A DNA stretch of 64,000 nt from Microbacterium dauci. Lineage in GTDB: Bacteria > Actinomycetota > Actinomycetes > Actinomycetales > Microbacteriaceae. The stretch lies in NCBI RefSeq assembly GCF_030065535.1, contig NZ_JASJND010000001.1, forward strand, positions 62,001 through 126,000. Direction: 5' to 3'. Each line of letters opens with the position of its first letter. Within the stretch, counting starts at the first letter, position 1. The translations under genes and the position numbers were made by a program. Of the stretch, positions 42,413 to 51,050 are shown in pieces. Below the pieces are notes generated by a model that was given only the letters and a program-made list of their open reading frames with translations, was not told where the DNA came from and did no database searches.

Positions 42413-43671
42413 AGCAGCCGCTCCCCTCGCAGGACGGCGAGGATGAACTCCGTCGATGTCTTCGGTGTGGTCTCGGGGTCGACCGAGCCGGGCGGATGCC
42501 ACGTGCGCTGCAGTCCGATCGAGATCTCGTTGTAGTACGGCGTCTGCGGGCGCGGTGCGCCGAGATCGAGCGACTCGCGGATCGTGTCCGCCATCGGGAA
42601 CTCCTTCTGCACGGCGGCATCCTCGTACGCCTCGGTGGACGAGGGCGGGTTGCCGTCGCTGACGAAGTACTCCGCCTGGTGCTCGGGCTGCACGATGCAC
42701 GCGACGGCGTCCCACGCGAGGTCCTGGTGCTCGCTGAACGCGCCGACGCCGAGGTTGATGCCCCCGACGGGCGGTGCAGCCTCGGTGCCTTCGTCGACCC
42801 GGGGGTACACGGCCCAGCCGAGGTCGTCCGCGATGTCCGGTGCGGCTTCCTTGAGCGCGGGCCAGACGAACGGCCAGTTGACCATGAACGAGCCACCCTC
42901 GCGCTGGAACGCCGCGAGCCCGGCGTTCTCGTCGGCCGTCGAGAAGCCGGGGCCGCCAAGGCCGTCCGAGCCGATCCGCTGCAGGATCTCGGCCGCCGCT
43001 CGACCCGCGTCGGAGTCGAGGCCGAGCTCCATCTCGTCGGGGGAGGCGTCGGGGTTGGTGAGGATCTCACCGCCGGCGGATGCCACGAGCGCGTTGATCC
43101 ACACGGTGAGCGATTCGGCCAGGGTGCCCTGCACGCCGAGGACGAGGTCGTTCTCTTCCGCGGCATCCATCAGCTGGTCCCAGGTGACGGGCTGGCTCAT
43201 GTCGAGTCCGGCCTCCTCGGCGACCGACTCCTGGTACCAGAGCAACTGCGTGTTCGCCCAGAACGGGACGGTGACGAGCTCGTCCTTCCAGCTCGCCGAG
43301 TCGATCGCGCCCTGCACGATGCCGTCGGTGTCCTGCAGGTCGTCGGGGACGGCGGACAGGAAGCCCGGTTCGGCGAGCTCGGGGATGAACGGCGGGTCGA
43401 GGCTCATGATGTCGATCGAGCGGTCGTTCGCGGCGAGGCGTCGCGCGAGCTGCTCTCGCTGCGACGCGGCGTCGCGGGGGAGGAGCGACGTCTCGATGCG
43501 GTACGCCCCGTCGGCCGCCTCGGTGCACTGCTGGGCGATGCGCTCCTGCCCACCGGCATCGGGGTTGATGTACCAGGTGAGGGTCGGTGTCCCGTCGTCA
43601 GCGGCGCAGCCGCCCATCGTCGCGGCGAGCACCGCGACTCCGATCCCGGCCAGCCATCTCGCCCGTCGCAT
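42409..43671 (-). CDS. lpqY: Trehalose-type sugar-binding lipoprotein (LpqY-like)
   Basis: This lipoprotein binds the sugar outside the cell for SugABC. The 420-residue protein has a signal peptide ending in the lipobox MGGC near residue 22. The segments IETSLLPRDAASQREQLARR and NDRSIDIMSLD, plus FMVNWPFVWPAL and VGGINLGVGAFS, closely match what I recall of mycobacterial LpqY, the trehalose-recycling protein. Gene order lpqY-sugA-sugB-sugC is also the same. I therefore infer trehalose as ligand, though related disaccharides are possible. The ATG at 43671 is preceded by GGGAG at about 8 nt. No regulator or glycosidase is adjacent. Confidence 0.82.
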   Translation of the reverse strand: MRRARWLAGIGVAVLAATMGGCAADDGTPTLTWYINPDAGGQERIAQQCTEAADGAYRIETSLLPRDAASQREQLARRLAANDRSIDIMSLDPPFIPELAEPGFLSAVPDDLQDTDGIVQGAIDSASWKDELVTVPFWANTQLLWYQESVAEEAGLDMSQPVTWDQLMDAAEENDLVLGVQGTLAESLTVWINALVASAGGEILTNPDASPDEMELGLDSDAGRAAAEILQRIGSDGLGGPGFSTADENAGLAAFQREGGSFMVNWPFVWPALKEAAPDIADDLGWAVYPRVDEGTEAAPPVGGINLGVGAFSEHQDLAWDAVACIVQPEHQAEYFVSDGNPPSSTEAYEDAAVQKEFPMADTIRESLDLGAPRPQTPYYNEISIGLQRTWHPPGSVDPETTPKTSTEFILAVLRGERLL

Positions 43672-43817
43672 CGCGTCACTCCCGCAGTCATCACGGCCGA
43701 CGATCACTGTCGACCGGCTTCCATCCTCACGACGGGCGGTCGATGCGCCGAGGTGGTTGCGCCGTCGCGGGCCGATGCGATACCGCGCGTACGCGGGCGG
43801 TGTGACAGCATCGAAGG

Positions 43818-45119
43818 ATGCACTCGGGAGATGTCCTCGACCTCGACGTGACCGCCGTCGCACACGGCGGGGTGTTCGTCGCCCGCCACGAGCAGCGGGT
43901 CGTCTTCGTCCCCGACGCGATCCCCGGCGAACGCGTCCGAGTGAGGCTCACCGACACCCGCAAAGCGTCGTTCTGGCGCGGCGAGGTGCTCGAGGTGCTC
44001 GACGCGTCGCCGCACCGTCGCCCGCACGTCTGGGCACCGGCCGACGTCACGACGGCGCCGGAGCACCGCCCCGGCGGCGCCGACTTCGGGCACATCTCTC
44101 TCGAGCACCAGCGCGAGTTGAAGGCCGACGTCGTCCGCGACGCGCTGCGCCGGTTCGCCGGATCGGATGCCACGGTGACGATCTCCGACGCCGGCGCCGA
44201 CGAGACCGCCGACGGGACCGGCTGGCGCACCCGGCTCGGCCTTCACGTTGACGAGTCCGGCCGCATCGGTCCCTATGCCGCACGCAGCCATCGCGTGGTC
44301 GAGGTCGACACGCACCCGCTCGCGACCGCCGAGATCGTGGCGGCCGCGACGGCGAGCCGCGCCGTGGCGCCCGGTCGCCTCGACTTCGCGCAGGCTGCGG
44401 ACGGCCGGGTCCGTGTGATCGCCCGCCCCGAACGCATCGCCCGTGGCGGGAAGCCCGCCCGTGCCGCGAAGCCCGACCGTGCCGCGAAGCCCGACCCCGT
44501 GGCATCCGAGGTGCTCATCGAGCGCGCCGGCGGCCGGGAGTTCCGGGTCGACGCGGGCGGGTTCTGGCAGGTGCACCGGCTCGCCGCGGCGACGCTCCAC
44601 GACGAGGTCGCGGCCGCCGTCGCCGGTGCGGTCGACCCCGATGCCGAGCACCTCGACCTGTACGGCGGGGTCGGCCTGCTCGCCGCCGCCGTCGCAGCGT
44701 CTGGTGGACCCGCCACGCGGATCACGACGGTCGAGTCCGATCCGCGCGCGACCGAACACGCCGGGGAGAACCTCGCCGACCTGCTCGCGGCCCGCGCCGA
44801 GATCGGTCGTGTCGACCGCTGGCTGCGGGCCCTCGACGAGCGTGCGTCCGCGGCTCAGCGCGCCCGCTTGCGCGAGGGCGTCGTGGTGCTCGATCCGCCG
44901 CGCGCCGGGGCGGGGCGTGACGTCGTGGCATCCGTCGCCGCACTCGCACCGCGACGCATCGTCTACGTCGCCTGCGACCCGGTCGCACTCGCACGTGACC
45001 TGGGGATCTTCGCCGAGCTGGGGTACTCGACGCCGGCGGTGCGAGCGTTCGACCTCTTCCCGCACTCGCACCACGTCGAGGCGATCGCGGTCCTCTCGCC
45101 GACGGACGTCGCTGAGTAG
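43818..45119 (+). CDS. TRAM-domain class I RNA (uracil-5-)methyltransferase, TrmA/RlmD family
   Basis: This SAM-dependent enzyme should methylate uridine C5 in rRNA or tRNA. The 433-residue protein starts with a TRAM domain (about 1-62, HGGVFVARHEQRVVFVPDAIPGERV). The methyltransferase domain has LDLYGGVGLLAAAVAASGG (SAM loop), VVLDPPRAG and the catalytic-Cys stretch IVYVACDPVALARDL. The four Cys that bind an iron-sulfur cluster in RlmD are not seen. An 18-bp DNA repeat at 44451-44486 encodes a KPARAA/KPDRAA insertion. Target position is unknown. It is divergent from lpqY. Confidence 0.87.
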   Translation: MHSGDVLDLDVTAVAHGGVFVARHEQRVVFVPDAIPGERVRVRLTDTRKASFWRGEVLEVLDASPHRRPHVWAPADVTTAPEHRPGGADFGHISLEHQRELKADVVRDALRRFAGSDATVTISDAGADETADGTGWRTRLGLHVDESGRIGPYAARSHRVVEVDTHPLATAEIVAAATASRAVAPGRLDFAQAADGRVRVIARPERIARGGKPARAAKPDRAAKPDPVASEVLIERAGGREFRVDAGGFWQVHRLAAATLHDEVAAAVAGAVDPDAEHLDLYGGVGLLAAAVAASGGPATRITTVESDPRATEHAGENLADLLAARAEIGRVDRWLRALDERASAAQRARLREGVVVLDPPRAGAGRDVVASVAALAPRRIVYVACDPVALARDLGIFAELGYSTPAVRAFDLFPHSHHVEAIAVLSPTDVAE

Positions 45120-45122
45120 TCT
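45117..45122 (+). promoter_or_regulatory. -10 box (TAGTCT), leaderless promoter of the response-regulator gene
   Basis: It overlaps the TAG stop of the methyltransferase gene and is 6 nt from the ATG at 45129. Confidence 0.55.
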
Positions 45123-45128
45123 GTCGGC

Positions 45129-45788
45129 ATGACACGGGTGGCGCTGATCGACGACCACGAGTCGGTCCGGCTCGGGCTCGAAGCGGCCTGCACACGCAGC
45201 GGCGGCATGACGGTCGTGTTCTCGGGCGAGACCGTCTCGGCGTATCTCGATTGGCGTGCGTTCGCGAACGCAGCGCCCGCAGATGTCGTCGTCCTCGACC
45301 TCACACTCGGCGACGGCGCGACCGTGACCGAGAACGTGACGAGACTCGTCGCGGACGGATCGCCCGTCATCATCCACAGCGTCGCCGACCGCCCCGGAGC
45401 GGTGCGCGAGGCCCTCGTCTCGGGTGCCGCCGGCGTCGTGAGCAAGGCATCCCGCACCGGCGAGGTGGTCGATGCGATCGCCACGGTCGCGCGCGGCGAC
45501 AGTCTCGACAACGTCGAGTGGGCTTCGGCGATCGACGGTGACCGCGACTTCGCAGACGCGCAACTGTCCGCCCGCGAGCGCGATGTGCTCCGGCTCTACG
45601 CCGCGGGGCTGCCGCTGAAGGCCGTCGCCGACCGGCTCGGCATCGCGTACTCGACCGCCAAAGAGAACATCACCCGCGTGCGGGTCAAGTACGTCGGGGT
45701 GGGGCGCTCAGCCTCGACCAAGATCGACCTGCTGCGACGCGCGATGGAGGACGGCCTCGTCGCCGAGGGTGGACGAAGTGTCCGCTGA
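45129..45788 (+). CDS. LuxR/NarL-family response regulator
   Basis: This cytoplasmic transcription factor of 219 residues has an N-terminal receiver domain. Asp57 in VVVLDLTLGDG is the likely phosphate acceptor, and the acidic pair in LIDDHESVR and a Lys in GVVSKAS complete the site. The C-terminal LuxR helix-turn-helix reads LSARERDVLRLYAAGLPLKAVADRLGIAYSTAKENITRVRVKY. It precedes and overlaps the kinase gene, so the pair is a two-component system. The signal and targets are unknown. Its mRNA appears leaderless. Confidence 0.9.
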   Translation: MTRVALIDDHESVRLGLEAACTRSGGMTVVFSGETVSAYLDWRAFANAAPADVVVLDLTLGDGATVTENVTRLVADGSPVIIHSVADRPGAVREALVSGAAGVVSKASRTGEVVDAIATVARGDSLDNVEWASAIDGDRDFADAQLSARERDVLRLYAAGLPLKAVADRLGIAYSTAKENITRVRVKYVGVGRSASTKIDLLRRAMEDGLVAEGGRSVR

Positions 45789-46986
45789 GCTTCCGGCCGG
45801 TCCGCTCGCCGTCGCCGACGCGACGTTCTTCACCCGGGGGCGGATCGAGCGGATCCTCGGGCTCGTCATCGGCATCGGCTGCGCCGTCCTCGGCGTGCAG
45901 GCCTTCCTCAACGCACTGACCTCTCACCAGGAGGCGCCGCTGTGGCGGATCGTCCTCATGCTCGTGACGTTCTCGCCACTCGCGCTCATGGTGGTCGCGG
46001 GGATCTCCGGCATCCTCATGCGGGTCTTCTCGGGACTGTTCGCGCTCGTGTTCCCGCTCGTGCTCGTCGCGTGGCCGATCGCCACCGCCGGGCGAGGCGA
46101 GTTCGCCGACGGTGAGCCGTGGATCTGGTACCTCATCAACGTCGCCACCGTCGCCACGGCGCTCGCCTTCCCGCTCACGGTGCAGTACATCTGGGCGGGT
46201 GGCGTGCCGCTCCTGTACGGCGTCGTCCGGGTGCTCCAGCTCGGCGGCGGGACGGAGGTGATCGTCGAGACCGCGCGCCAGGTCGTCTTCGCGATCATCC
46301 TGGCCGTCGTCATGAACCTCGTGGGCTTCATCCTGCGACGCCTGGCGGCCGATCTCGACCACGCTCGGGCCGACGCGGTGCAGTCCTATGCGGTCGCGGC
46401 ATCCGCCGACGCGGTCGAACAGGAGCGAGTGACGGTCGCCGCGCTCATGCACGACAGCGTGCTGGCCGCGCTCATCGCAGCAGAACGCGCGCGGTCGCCG
46501 CGCGAGGAGGATCTCGCCGTGGCCATGGCACGCGAGGCGCTCACCCGTCTCGCGAACGCGGACCGCGATGCGGAGGAGGGGCCCGACGACCCCGTCGAGC
46601 CGTCGTTCATCGTCGATGGCCTCGTCGCCGCTGCACATGAGCACGGCGTCGACCTGCCGGTCACCTCCCCGCGCACCGACGGATCGGGTCCGCTGCCGGG
46701 GCGCGTCGCGAGGGCGCTCGTCCTCGCGGGTGCGCAGGCGGTCGTGAACGCGATCGAACATGCGGATGCCGCGGGCCTGCGGGCAGAGGTGATCGTCGAC
46801 CAGCGTCGGGTCCTCGTCCGGATCACCGATGACGGCGCGGGGTTCGACGCCGCGACGGTCGGCGAGGACCGGCTCGGGATCCGCGGCTCGATCGTTGCGC
46901 GGATCGCCGCGGTCGGGGGCCACGCGCGGGTGCGGAGTTCGCCGGACGGCACCGTCGTCGAACTGCGATGGGAGCGGAACCGATGA
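45778..46986 (+). CDS. Membrane sensor histidine kinase
   Basis: This is the sensor partner of the regulator just upstream. The 402-residue protein has about six membrane segments in residues 20-185, no large extracellular domain, and a short dimerisation region with the likely phospho-accepting His225 in ALMHDSVLAAL. The ATPase domain has VNAIEHADAAG (N box) and ITDDGAGFDAATVGEDRLGIRGS (G1/G2). This is the NarL-partner (HisKA_3-like) class. GTG 45778 is favoured by GAGG at 9 nt, and GTG 45769 is possible. It ends in an ATGA overlap with the next gene. Confidence 0.85.
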   Translation: MSAELPAGPLAVADATFFTRGRIERILGLVIGIGCAVLGVQAFLNALTSHQEAPLWRIVLMLVTFSPLALMVVAGISGILMRVFSGLFALVFPLVLVAWPIATAGRGEFADGEPWIWYLINVATVATALAFPLTVQYIWAGGVPLLYGVVRVLQLGGGTEVIVETARQVVFAIILAVVMNLVGFILRRLAADLDHARADAVQSYAVAASADAVEQERVTVAALMHDSVLAALIAAERARSPREEDLAVAMAREALTRLANADRDAEEGPDDPVEPSFIVDGLVAAAHEHGVDLPVTSPRTDGSGPLPGRVARALVLAGAQAVVNAIEHADAAGLRAEVIVDQRRVLVRITDDGAGFDAATVGEDRLGIRGSIVARIAAVGGHARVRSSPDGTVVELRWERNR

Positions 46987-48032
46987 ACGGTCGCGTGCAC
47001 GCGGGACTCACGATCGTCGCGGTCGTGTTCACCGGCTACCTCGTCGTGGGCGGACTGGTGTGGACGGCTCCGGTCACCTTGCCCGTCGTCCATCTCGCAG
47101 CGATCGGGCTGTACCTCGCGACGACGTGGCTCTGCATCTTCTGGGGGTCGACCCGTCGGGGCGCGGAAGCGGACGACGTCCTGCACCATGGCCCGGCGCT
47201 CCCGGCTTGGCTGTGCATCCTCGCGCTGGCGACCGCGGTCATCGTGCCGTCGGCGACCTGGTACGCCGTCGACATCGGCGCGCGCCTCGAACCCTTCGCC
47301 ACGTGGAGCCTCGGCGGCATCGGCGCACTCATGGCGATCGTCGTCGTCCGCCGGCGCGTGCTGGTCGCGTGGGCCGGCGTCGCAGCGCTGTCGGTCGCAG
47401 CCATCGCGTGGATCGGTGTTGTCGACGCGCTCACGTTCGGCGTCGTCGGCTCGGTCGTCTGGGTGGTGACGGCGCAGCTCCTGACCGCACTCGTCGACCG
47501 CGCGGGCAACGACACCGCGGAGTTGACGGCCATCCAGCGGCGCTCGTCGGAGTGGCTCGCATCGCAGGGTGGTCGTCGTCGCGAGCGAAGGGTGCGCGTG
47601 CGGCACGCGCTGTCGGTCGCAGGTCCCGTCCTCATCCGCACCATCGAGACGGGCGGACGCCTCAGCGACGACGAACGCGAGCAGGCTCGTCTGGCGGAAG
47701 GCGCGCTCCGCGACGAGCTCCGCGGCCCGCGACTGCTCGATGAGTCGGTGCGGGCGCGACTGCACGAAGCGCGCTCACGGGGGAGCGTCGTGACCGTGCT
47801 CGACGAGGGCGGGCTCGAGGGCGTCGGCGACGCGACGCTCGAGCGCATCCGCGAGGATCTCGCCCGAGCGTTGGAAGGCGCCGACTCGGACCGGATCTAC
47901 ATCCGCACGTCGCCGCACGACCGCATCGCGGTGACCGTCGTTGGGCGCTCGCGTGCAACATCGGAGTCGGATGACGACGAGGTCGTCGACCTCTGGCATG
48001 AGATCTCGCACGCGGACGACGACGCATCCTGA
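46983..48032 (+). CDS. Membrane protein cotranscribed with the two-component system, function unknown
   Basis: This 349-residue protein has five or six membrane segments in the first 180 residues. A charged cytoplasmic region of about 170 residues follows. Its layout mirrors the kinase before it, but no H box and no N/G ATP-binding boxes are evident. The tail ends in an acidic stretch (SESDDDEVVDLWHEISHADDDAS). The ATG at 46983 overlaps the kinase stop (ATGA), so it is translationally coupled and may modulate the kinase. It could be a decayed or pseudo-kinase paralogue, but I cannot prove homology from reading. Confidence 0.7.
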   Translation: MNGRVHAGLTIVAVVFTGYLVVGGLVWTAPVTLPVVHLAAIGLYLATTWLCIFWGSTRRGAEADDVLHHGPALPAWLCILALATAVIVPSATWYAVDIGARLEPFATWSLGGIGALMAIVVVRRRVLVAWAGVAALSVAAIAWIGVVDALTFGVVGSVVWVVTAQLLTALVDRAGNDTAELTAIQRRSSEWLASQGGRRRERRVRVRHALSVAGPVLIRTIETGGRLSDDEREQARLAEGALRDELRGPRLLDESVRARLHEARSRGSVVTVLDEGGLEGVGDATLERIREDLARALEGADSDRIYIRTSPHDRIAVTVVGRSRATSESDDDEVVDLWHEISHADDDAS

Positions 48033-48041
48033 GAAGGAGGA

Positions 48042-48074
48042 GGCGAGGGGCGGCGAAGCCGCCCGCCCCTCGCC
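48042..48074. terminator. Strong hairpin after the two-component operon
   Basis: GGCGAGGGG...CGGC pairs with GCCG...CCCCTCGCC around a GAA loop, with a small bulge. It starts 10 bp after the stop of the membrane protein gene. The opposite-strand accE stops about 160 bp further on. Confidence 0.75.
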
Positions 48075-48081
48075 ATGCGAG

Positions 48082-48156
48082 CGGTTACCCGAAAACCGAC
48101 CCGCAAGGTCGATCCACGCTCTGAGGGATGCGGATCGACCGAACGCAGAAGCGTTC
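48082..48156. other. Cluster of three hairpins in a convergent intergenic region
   Basis: After the terminator, three stems follow in series. The first is CGGTT/AACCG at 48082-48098. The second is GGTCGATCC/GGATCGACC at 48107-48140 (9-bp perfect). The third is GAACGC/GCGTTC at 48141-48156 with a 4-nt loop. The remaining bases to 48232 are noticeably less GC-rich than the genes. It could be a small structured RNA or accE 3'-end structure, and I recognise no Rfam family. Confidence 0.35.
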
Positions 48157-48232
48157 CAGCACAACTAGTTTCGCTCGTCGGCGGGAACCTGTCTGTAGGT
48201 ACTTTGGGGGACAACGGGTCCCTCGCCTTCGA

Positions 48233-48463
48233 TCAGCCCGAGTACCGACCCCATCGGACGTCTCGCGGCAGCGGCGTGCGCAGACCCCGCGCCGACACCG
48301 TCCACGCCGAGGACGCGGGCTCCTCTGCGATCGCGGATGCCGCCTCCTGGACGTACGACTCCGTGACCACCGCGATCACCGCGGCCAGCTCCTCGGGCGT
48401 CGCGTGGCCACGCCGGACATCGACCCGCAGCGGGGTCGACTCGGCGGCATCCTCGGCGGTCAC
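48233..48463 (-). CDS. accE: Acyl-CoA carboxylase epsilon subunit
   Basis: This small accessory subunit of 76 residues stabilises or activates actinobacterial acetyl/propionyl-CoA carboxylases. It has the typical pattern [22 protein letters not shown] followed by a C-terminal W-x-S-x4-R-x-P segment ([15 protein letters not shown]). The start overlaps the accB stop by 4 nt. The N-terminus is acidic and likely flexible. Confidence 0.9.
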   Translation of the reverse strand: MTAEDAAESTPLRVDVRRGHATPEELAAVIAVVTESYVQEAASAIAEEPASSAWTVSARGLRTPLPRDVRWGRYSG

Positions 48464-50076
48464 AGCGGGATGTTCCCGTGCTTCTTCGCCGGCAGGCTCG
48501 CGCGCTTGCCGCGGAGCGCACGCAGTGCCTTCGCGACCGCGACGCGCGTCTGCGCCGGCTCGATGATGCCGTCGAGCTCACCGCGTTCGGCGGCGAGGAA
48601 CGGTGACGCGACGTTGTAGGTGTACTCGTTCGCGAGGCGGGTGCGGACTGCCGCGACATCCTCACCGGCCTCCTCGGCCCGCTTGATCTCGCCGCGGTAG
48701 AGGATGTTGACCGCGCCCTGGCCACCCATGACCGCGATCTCGGCGGTCGGCCAGGCGAGGTTGATGTCGGCGCCGAGCTGCTTCGAGCCCATCACGATGT
48801 ACGCGCCGCCGTACGCCTTGCGGAGGATGACGGTGACGAGCGGGACGGTCGCTTCGGCGTAGGCGTAGAGGAGCTTCGCGCCGCGGCGGATCACACCGGT
48901 CCACTCCTGGTCGGTGCCCGGAAGGTACCCGGGCACGTCGACGAGGGTCAGGATCGGGATCGAGAACGCGTCGCAGAACCGGACGAAGCGGCTCGCCTTC
49001 TCGCCCGCGTCGATGTTGAGCGTGCCGGCCATCTGCGAGGGCTGGTTCGCGATGATGCCGACCGTGCGGCCCTCGATGCGGCCGAAGCCGATGACGATGT
49101 TCGGCGCGAACAGCGGCTGCACCTCGAGGAACTCGCCGTCATCGACGACGTGCGAGATGACCTCGTGGATGTCGTAGGGCTGGTTCGGCGAATCGGGGAT
49201 GACCGTGTTGAGCGCGCGGTCGCTGTCGGTCGTCTCGAATTCGAAGACGTTCTCGTAACCGGGCGCGTCCGACATGTTGTTGTCGGGGAGGAACCCGATG
49301 AGGGTGCGCGCGTAGTCGATCGCGTCGTCTTCGTCCTCGGCCAGGTAGTGCGCCACACCCGAACGGGTGTTGTGCGTGTAGGCGCCACCGAGCTCCTCCA
49401 TGCCGACGTCTTCGCCGGTGACGGTCTTGATGACGTCGGGGCCGGTGACGAACATCTGGCTCGTCTTGTCGACCATGATGACGAAGTCGGTGAGGGCGGG
49501 GGAGTAGACGGCGCCACCGGCGGCCGGCCCCATGATGAGCGAGATCTGCGGGATCACACCGGAGGCTGCGGTGTTCAGGCGGAAGATCTCACCGTACTTG
49601 CCGAGCGCGACGACGCCCTCCTGGATGCGGGCGCCACCGGAGTCGAGGATGCCGATGATCGGGATGCCGCCGCGCAGGGCGTGCTCCATGACCTTGATGA
49701 TCTTCTCGCCCGCGACCTCGCCCAGCGAGCCGCCGAAGGTGGTGAAGTCCTGCGAGTACACGGCGACGGTGCGGCCGTGGATCGTGCCGACGCCGGTGAC
49801 GACGGAGTCGCCGTACGGGCGCGAGCGGTCCATCCCGAACGCTGTCGTGCGGTGCCGCACGTATTCGTCGAGTTCGACGAACGAGCCCGGGTCGACCAGC
49901 AGCTCGATGCGCTGCCGTGCGGTCAGCTTGCCCTTCGCGCTCTGCTTGGCGCGCGCGGTCTCCTCGGCCGAGACGACGGCCTCCTGATAGCGCGCACGGA
50001 GATCGGCGATCTTGCCGGCGGTGGTGAAGGGGTCCGGCTGAGCCGGCTGGTCCTGCGAGTTCGGCTGGTCTGGCAC
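48460..50076 (-). CDS. accB: Acyl-CoA carboxylase beta subunit (carboxyltransferase)
   Basis: This subunit transfers carboxyl from biotin on the alpha subunit to acetyl- or propionyl-CoA, giving malonyl- or methylmalonyl-CoA for lipid synthesis. The 538-residue protein has the two crotonase-like halves with the oxyanion turns [14 protein letters not shown] and [33 protein letters not shown]. The GTG at 50076 is the start because a TAGGGT -10 box lies 7 nt before it and the upstream GTG at 50085 overlaps that box. It is divergent from birA. Confidence 0.94.
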   Translation of the reverse strand: MPDQPNSQDQPAQPDPFTTAGKIADLRARYQEAVVSAEETARAKQSAKGKLTARQRIELLVDPGSFVELDEYVRHRTTAFGMDRSRPYGDSVVTGVGTIHGRTVAVYSQDFTTFGGSLGEVAGEKIIKVMEHALRGGIPIIGILDSGGARIQEGVVALGKYGEIFRLNTAASGVIPQISLIMGPAAGGAVYSPALTDFVIMVDKTSQMFVTGPDVIKTVTGEDVGMEELGGAYTHNTRSGVAHYLAEDEDDAIDYARTLIGFLPDNNMSDAPGYENVFEFETTDSDRALNTVIPDSPNQPYDIHEVISHVVDDGEFLEVQPLFAPNIVIGFGRIEGRTVGIIANQPSQMAGTLNIDAGEKASRFVRFCDAFSIPILTLVDVPGYLPGTDQEWTGVIRRGAKLLYAYAEATVPLVTVILRKAYGGAYIVMGSKQLGADINLAWPTAEIAVMGGQGAVNILYRGEIKRAEEAGEDVAAVRTRLANEYTYNVASPFLAAERGELDGIIEPAQTRVAVAKALRALRGKRASLPAKKHGNIPL

Positions 50077-50083
50077 GCATTCC

Positions 50084-50089
50084 ACCCTA
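50084..50089 (-). promoter_or_regulatory. -10 box (TAGGGT), leaderless promoter of accB
   Basis: Seven nt separate it from the GTG at 50076. The divergent birA box at 50204-50209 has the same hexamer, and 114 bp lie between them. Confidence 0.6.
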
Positions 50090-50203
50090 GCGAGCGGGCC
50101 GCCGCCGGCATTGGCGACATGCGACAACCGAGTCGGTGATTCGCTGTGGCATCCGTCAGCAGACGGTGAGAACCCCGGCCGAGCCGTCCGTCCCCGCGGC
50201 GCG

Positions 50204-50209
50204 TAGGGT
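50204..50209 (+). promoter_or_regulatory. -10 box (TAGGGT), leaderless promoter of birA
   Basis: Six nt separate it from the ATG at 50216. Confidence 0.6.
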
Positions 50210-50215
50210 GGCGGC

Positions 50216-50998
50216 ATGTCGTTGCCCTCGGATGGATATCCCCTCGCCGCGGTCGTGAGCCCGCGTCTGCACGTGATCGAGTCGGTCGGCTCGACGAACG
50301 CGAAGCTGCTGCGCGATGCCGCAGACGATCCTGCCGGCCATCCGCACCTCGCAACGGTCCTCACGCGGGACCAGACCGCGGGGCGCGGCCGGCTCGACCG
50401 CACCTGGACCGCGCCCGCCGGATCGGCACTCGCCGTTTCGGTGCTTCTGCGCGTCGGCGCCGTCCCGATCGAGGCCCGCGGCTGGATCCCGCTCGCCGCC
50501 GGTGCGGCGATGGCCGCCGCCGTCCGGGCCCAACTGTCGGACACCGATGTCACGCTGAAGTGGCCCAACGACATCCTCGTCGCGGGCCTCAAGATCAGCG
50601 GCATCCTCGCCGAAGTCCTGCCCTCCGATCCGCAGGCGGTCGTCGTGGGCGCCGGTGTGAACACGGCGATGACCGCAGCCGATCTGCCGGTCCCGACCGC
50701 GACCTCGTTCGCGGCCCGCGGCGTCGTGGCCGACGAAGACCGGCTGCTCGCCGACTACCTCACGGGGCTCCGCGACGCGGTCGCCGACATCGCGGTCGGC
50801 GGTGACGCCTTCGATCGGCTCCGCGAGCGGATCGGGGCGGAGTGCTCGACGGTGGGCGCCGACGTGCGCGTGAGTCTGCCCGACGGGACCGACCTCGACG
50901 GCCGCGTCGCCCGGCTGGACGAGGACGGTCGACTCGTGATCGAGACGCTGCTCGGCGAGCAGACGGTCGCCGCGGGCGACGTCGTGCACGTGCGCTGA
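50216..50998 (+). CDS. birA: Biotin--[acetyl-CoA-carboxylase] ligase
   Basis: This enzyme attaches biotin to the carrier-domain lysine of AccA. The 260-residue protein lacks the N-terminal DNA-binding domain of E. coli BirA, so it is a ligase only. The catalytic motif [21 protein letters not shown] and the [17 protein letters not shown] segment are intact, and a small C-terminal SH3-like domain ends the protein. It is transcribed away from accB-accE, and a hairpin follows 14 bp after the stop. Confidence 0.94.
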   Translation: MSLPSDGYPLAAVVSPRLHVIESVGSTNAKLLRDAADDPAGHPHLATVLTRDQTAGRGRLDRTWTAPAGSALAVSVLLRVGAVPIEARGWIPLAAGAAMAAAVRAQLSDTDVTLKWPNDILVAGLKISGILAEVLPSDPQAVVVGAGVNTAMTAADLPVPTATSFAARGVVADEDRLLADYLTGLRDAVADIAVGGDAFDRLRERIGAECSTVGADVRVSLPDGTDLDGRVARLDEDGRLVIETLLGEQTVAAGDVVHVR

Positions 50999-51011
50999 TT
51001 CCGGGCGCGCC

Positions 51012-51035
51012 GCACCGTCCCGTGCCGCACGGTGC
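51012..51035 (+). terminator. Hairpin after birA
   Basis: A perfect 7-bp stem GCACCGT/ACGGTGC with a 10-nt loop starts 14 bp after the birA stop and ends 15 bp before the next GTG. Confidence 0.55.
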
Positions 51036-51050
51036 CGCCATGATGAAGGG

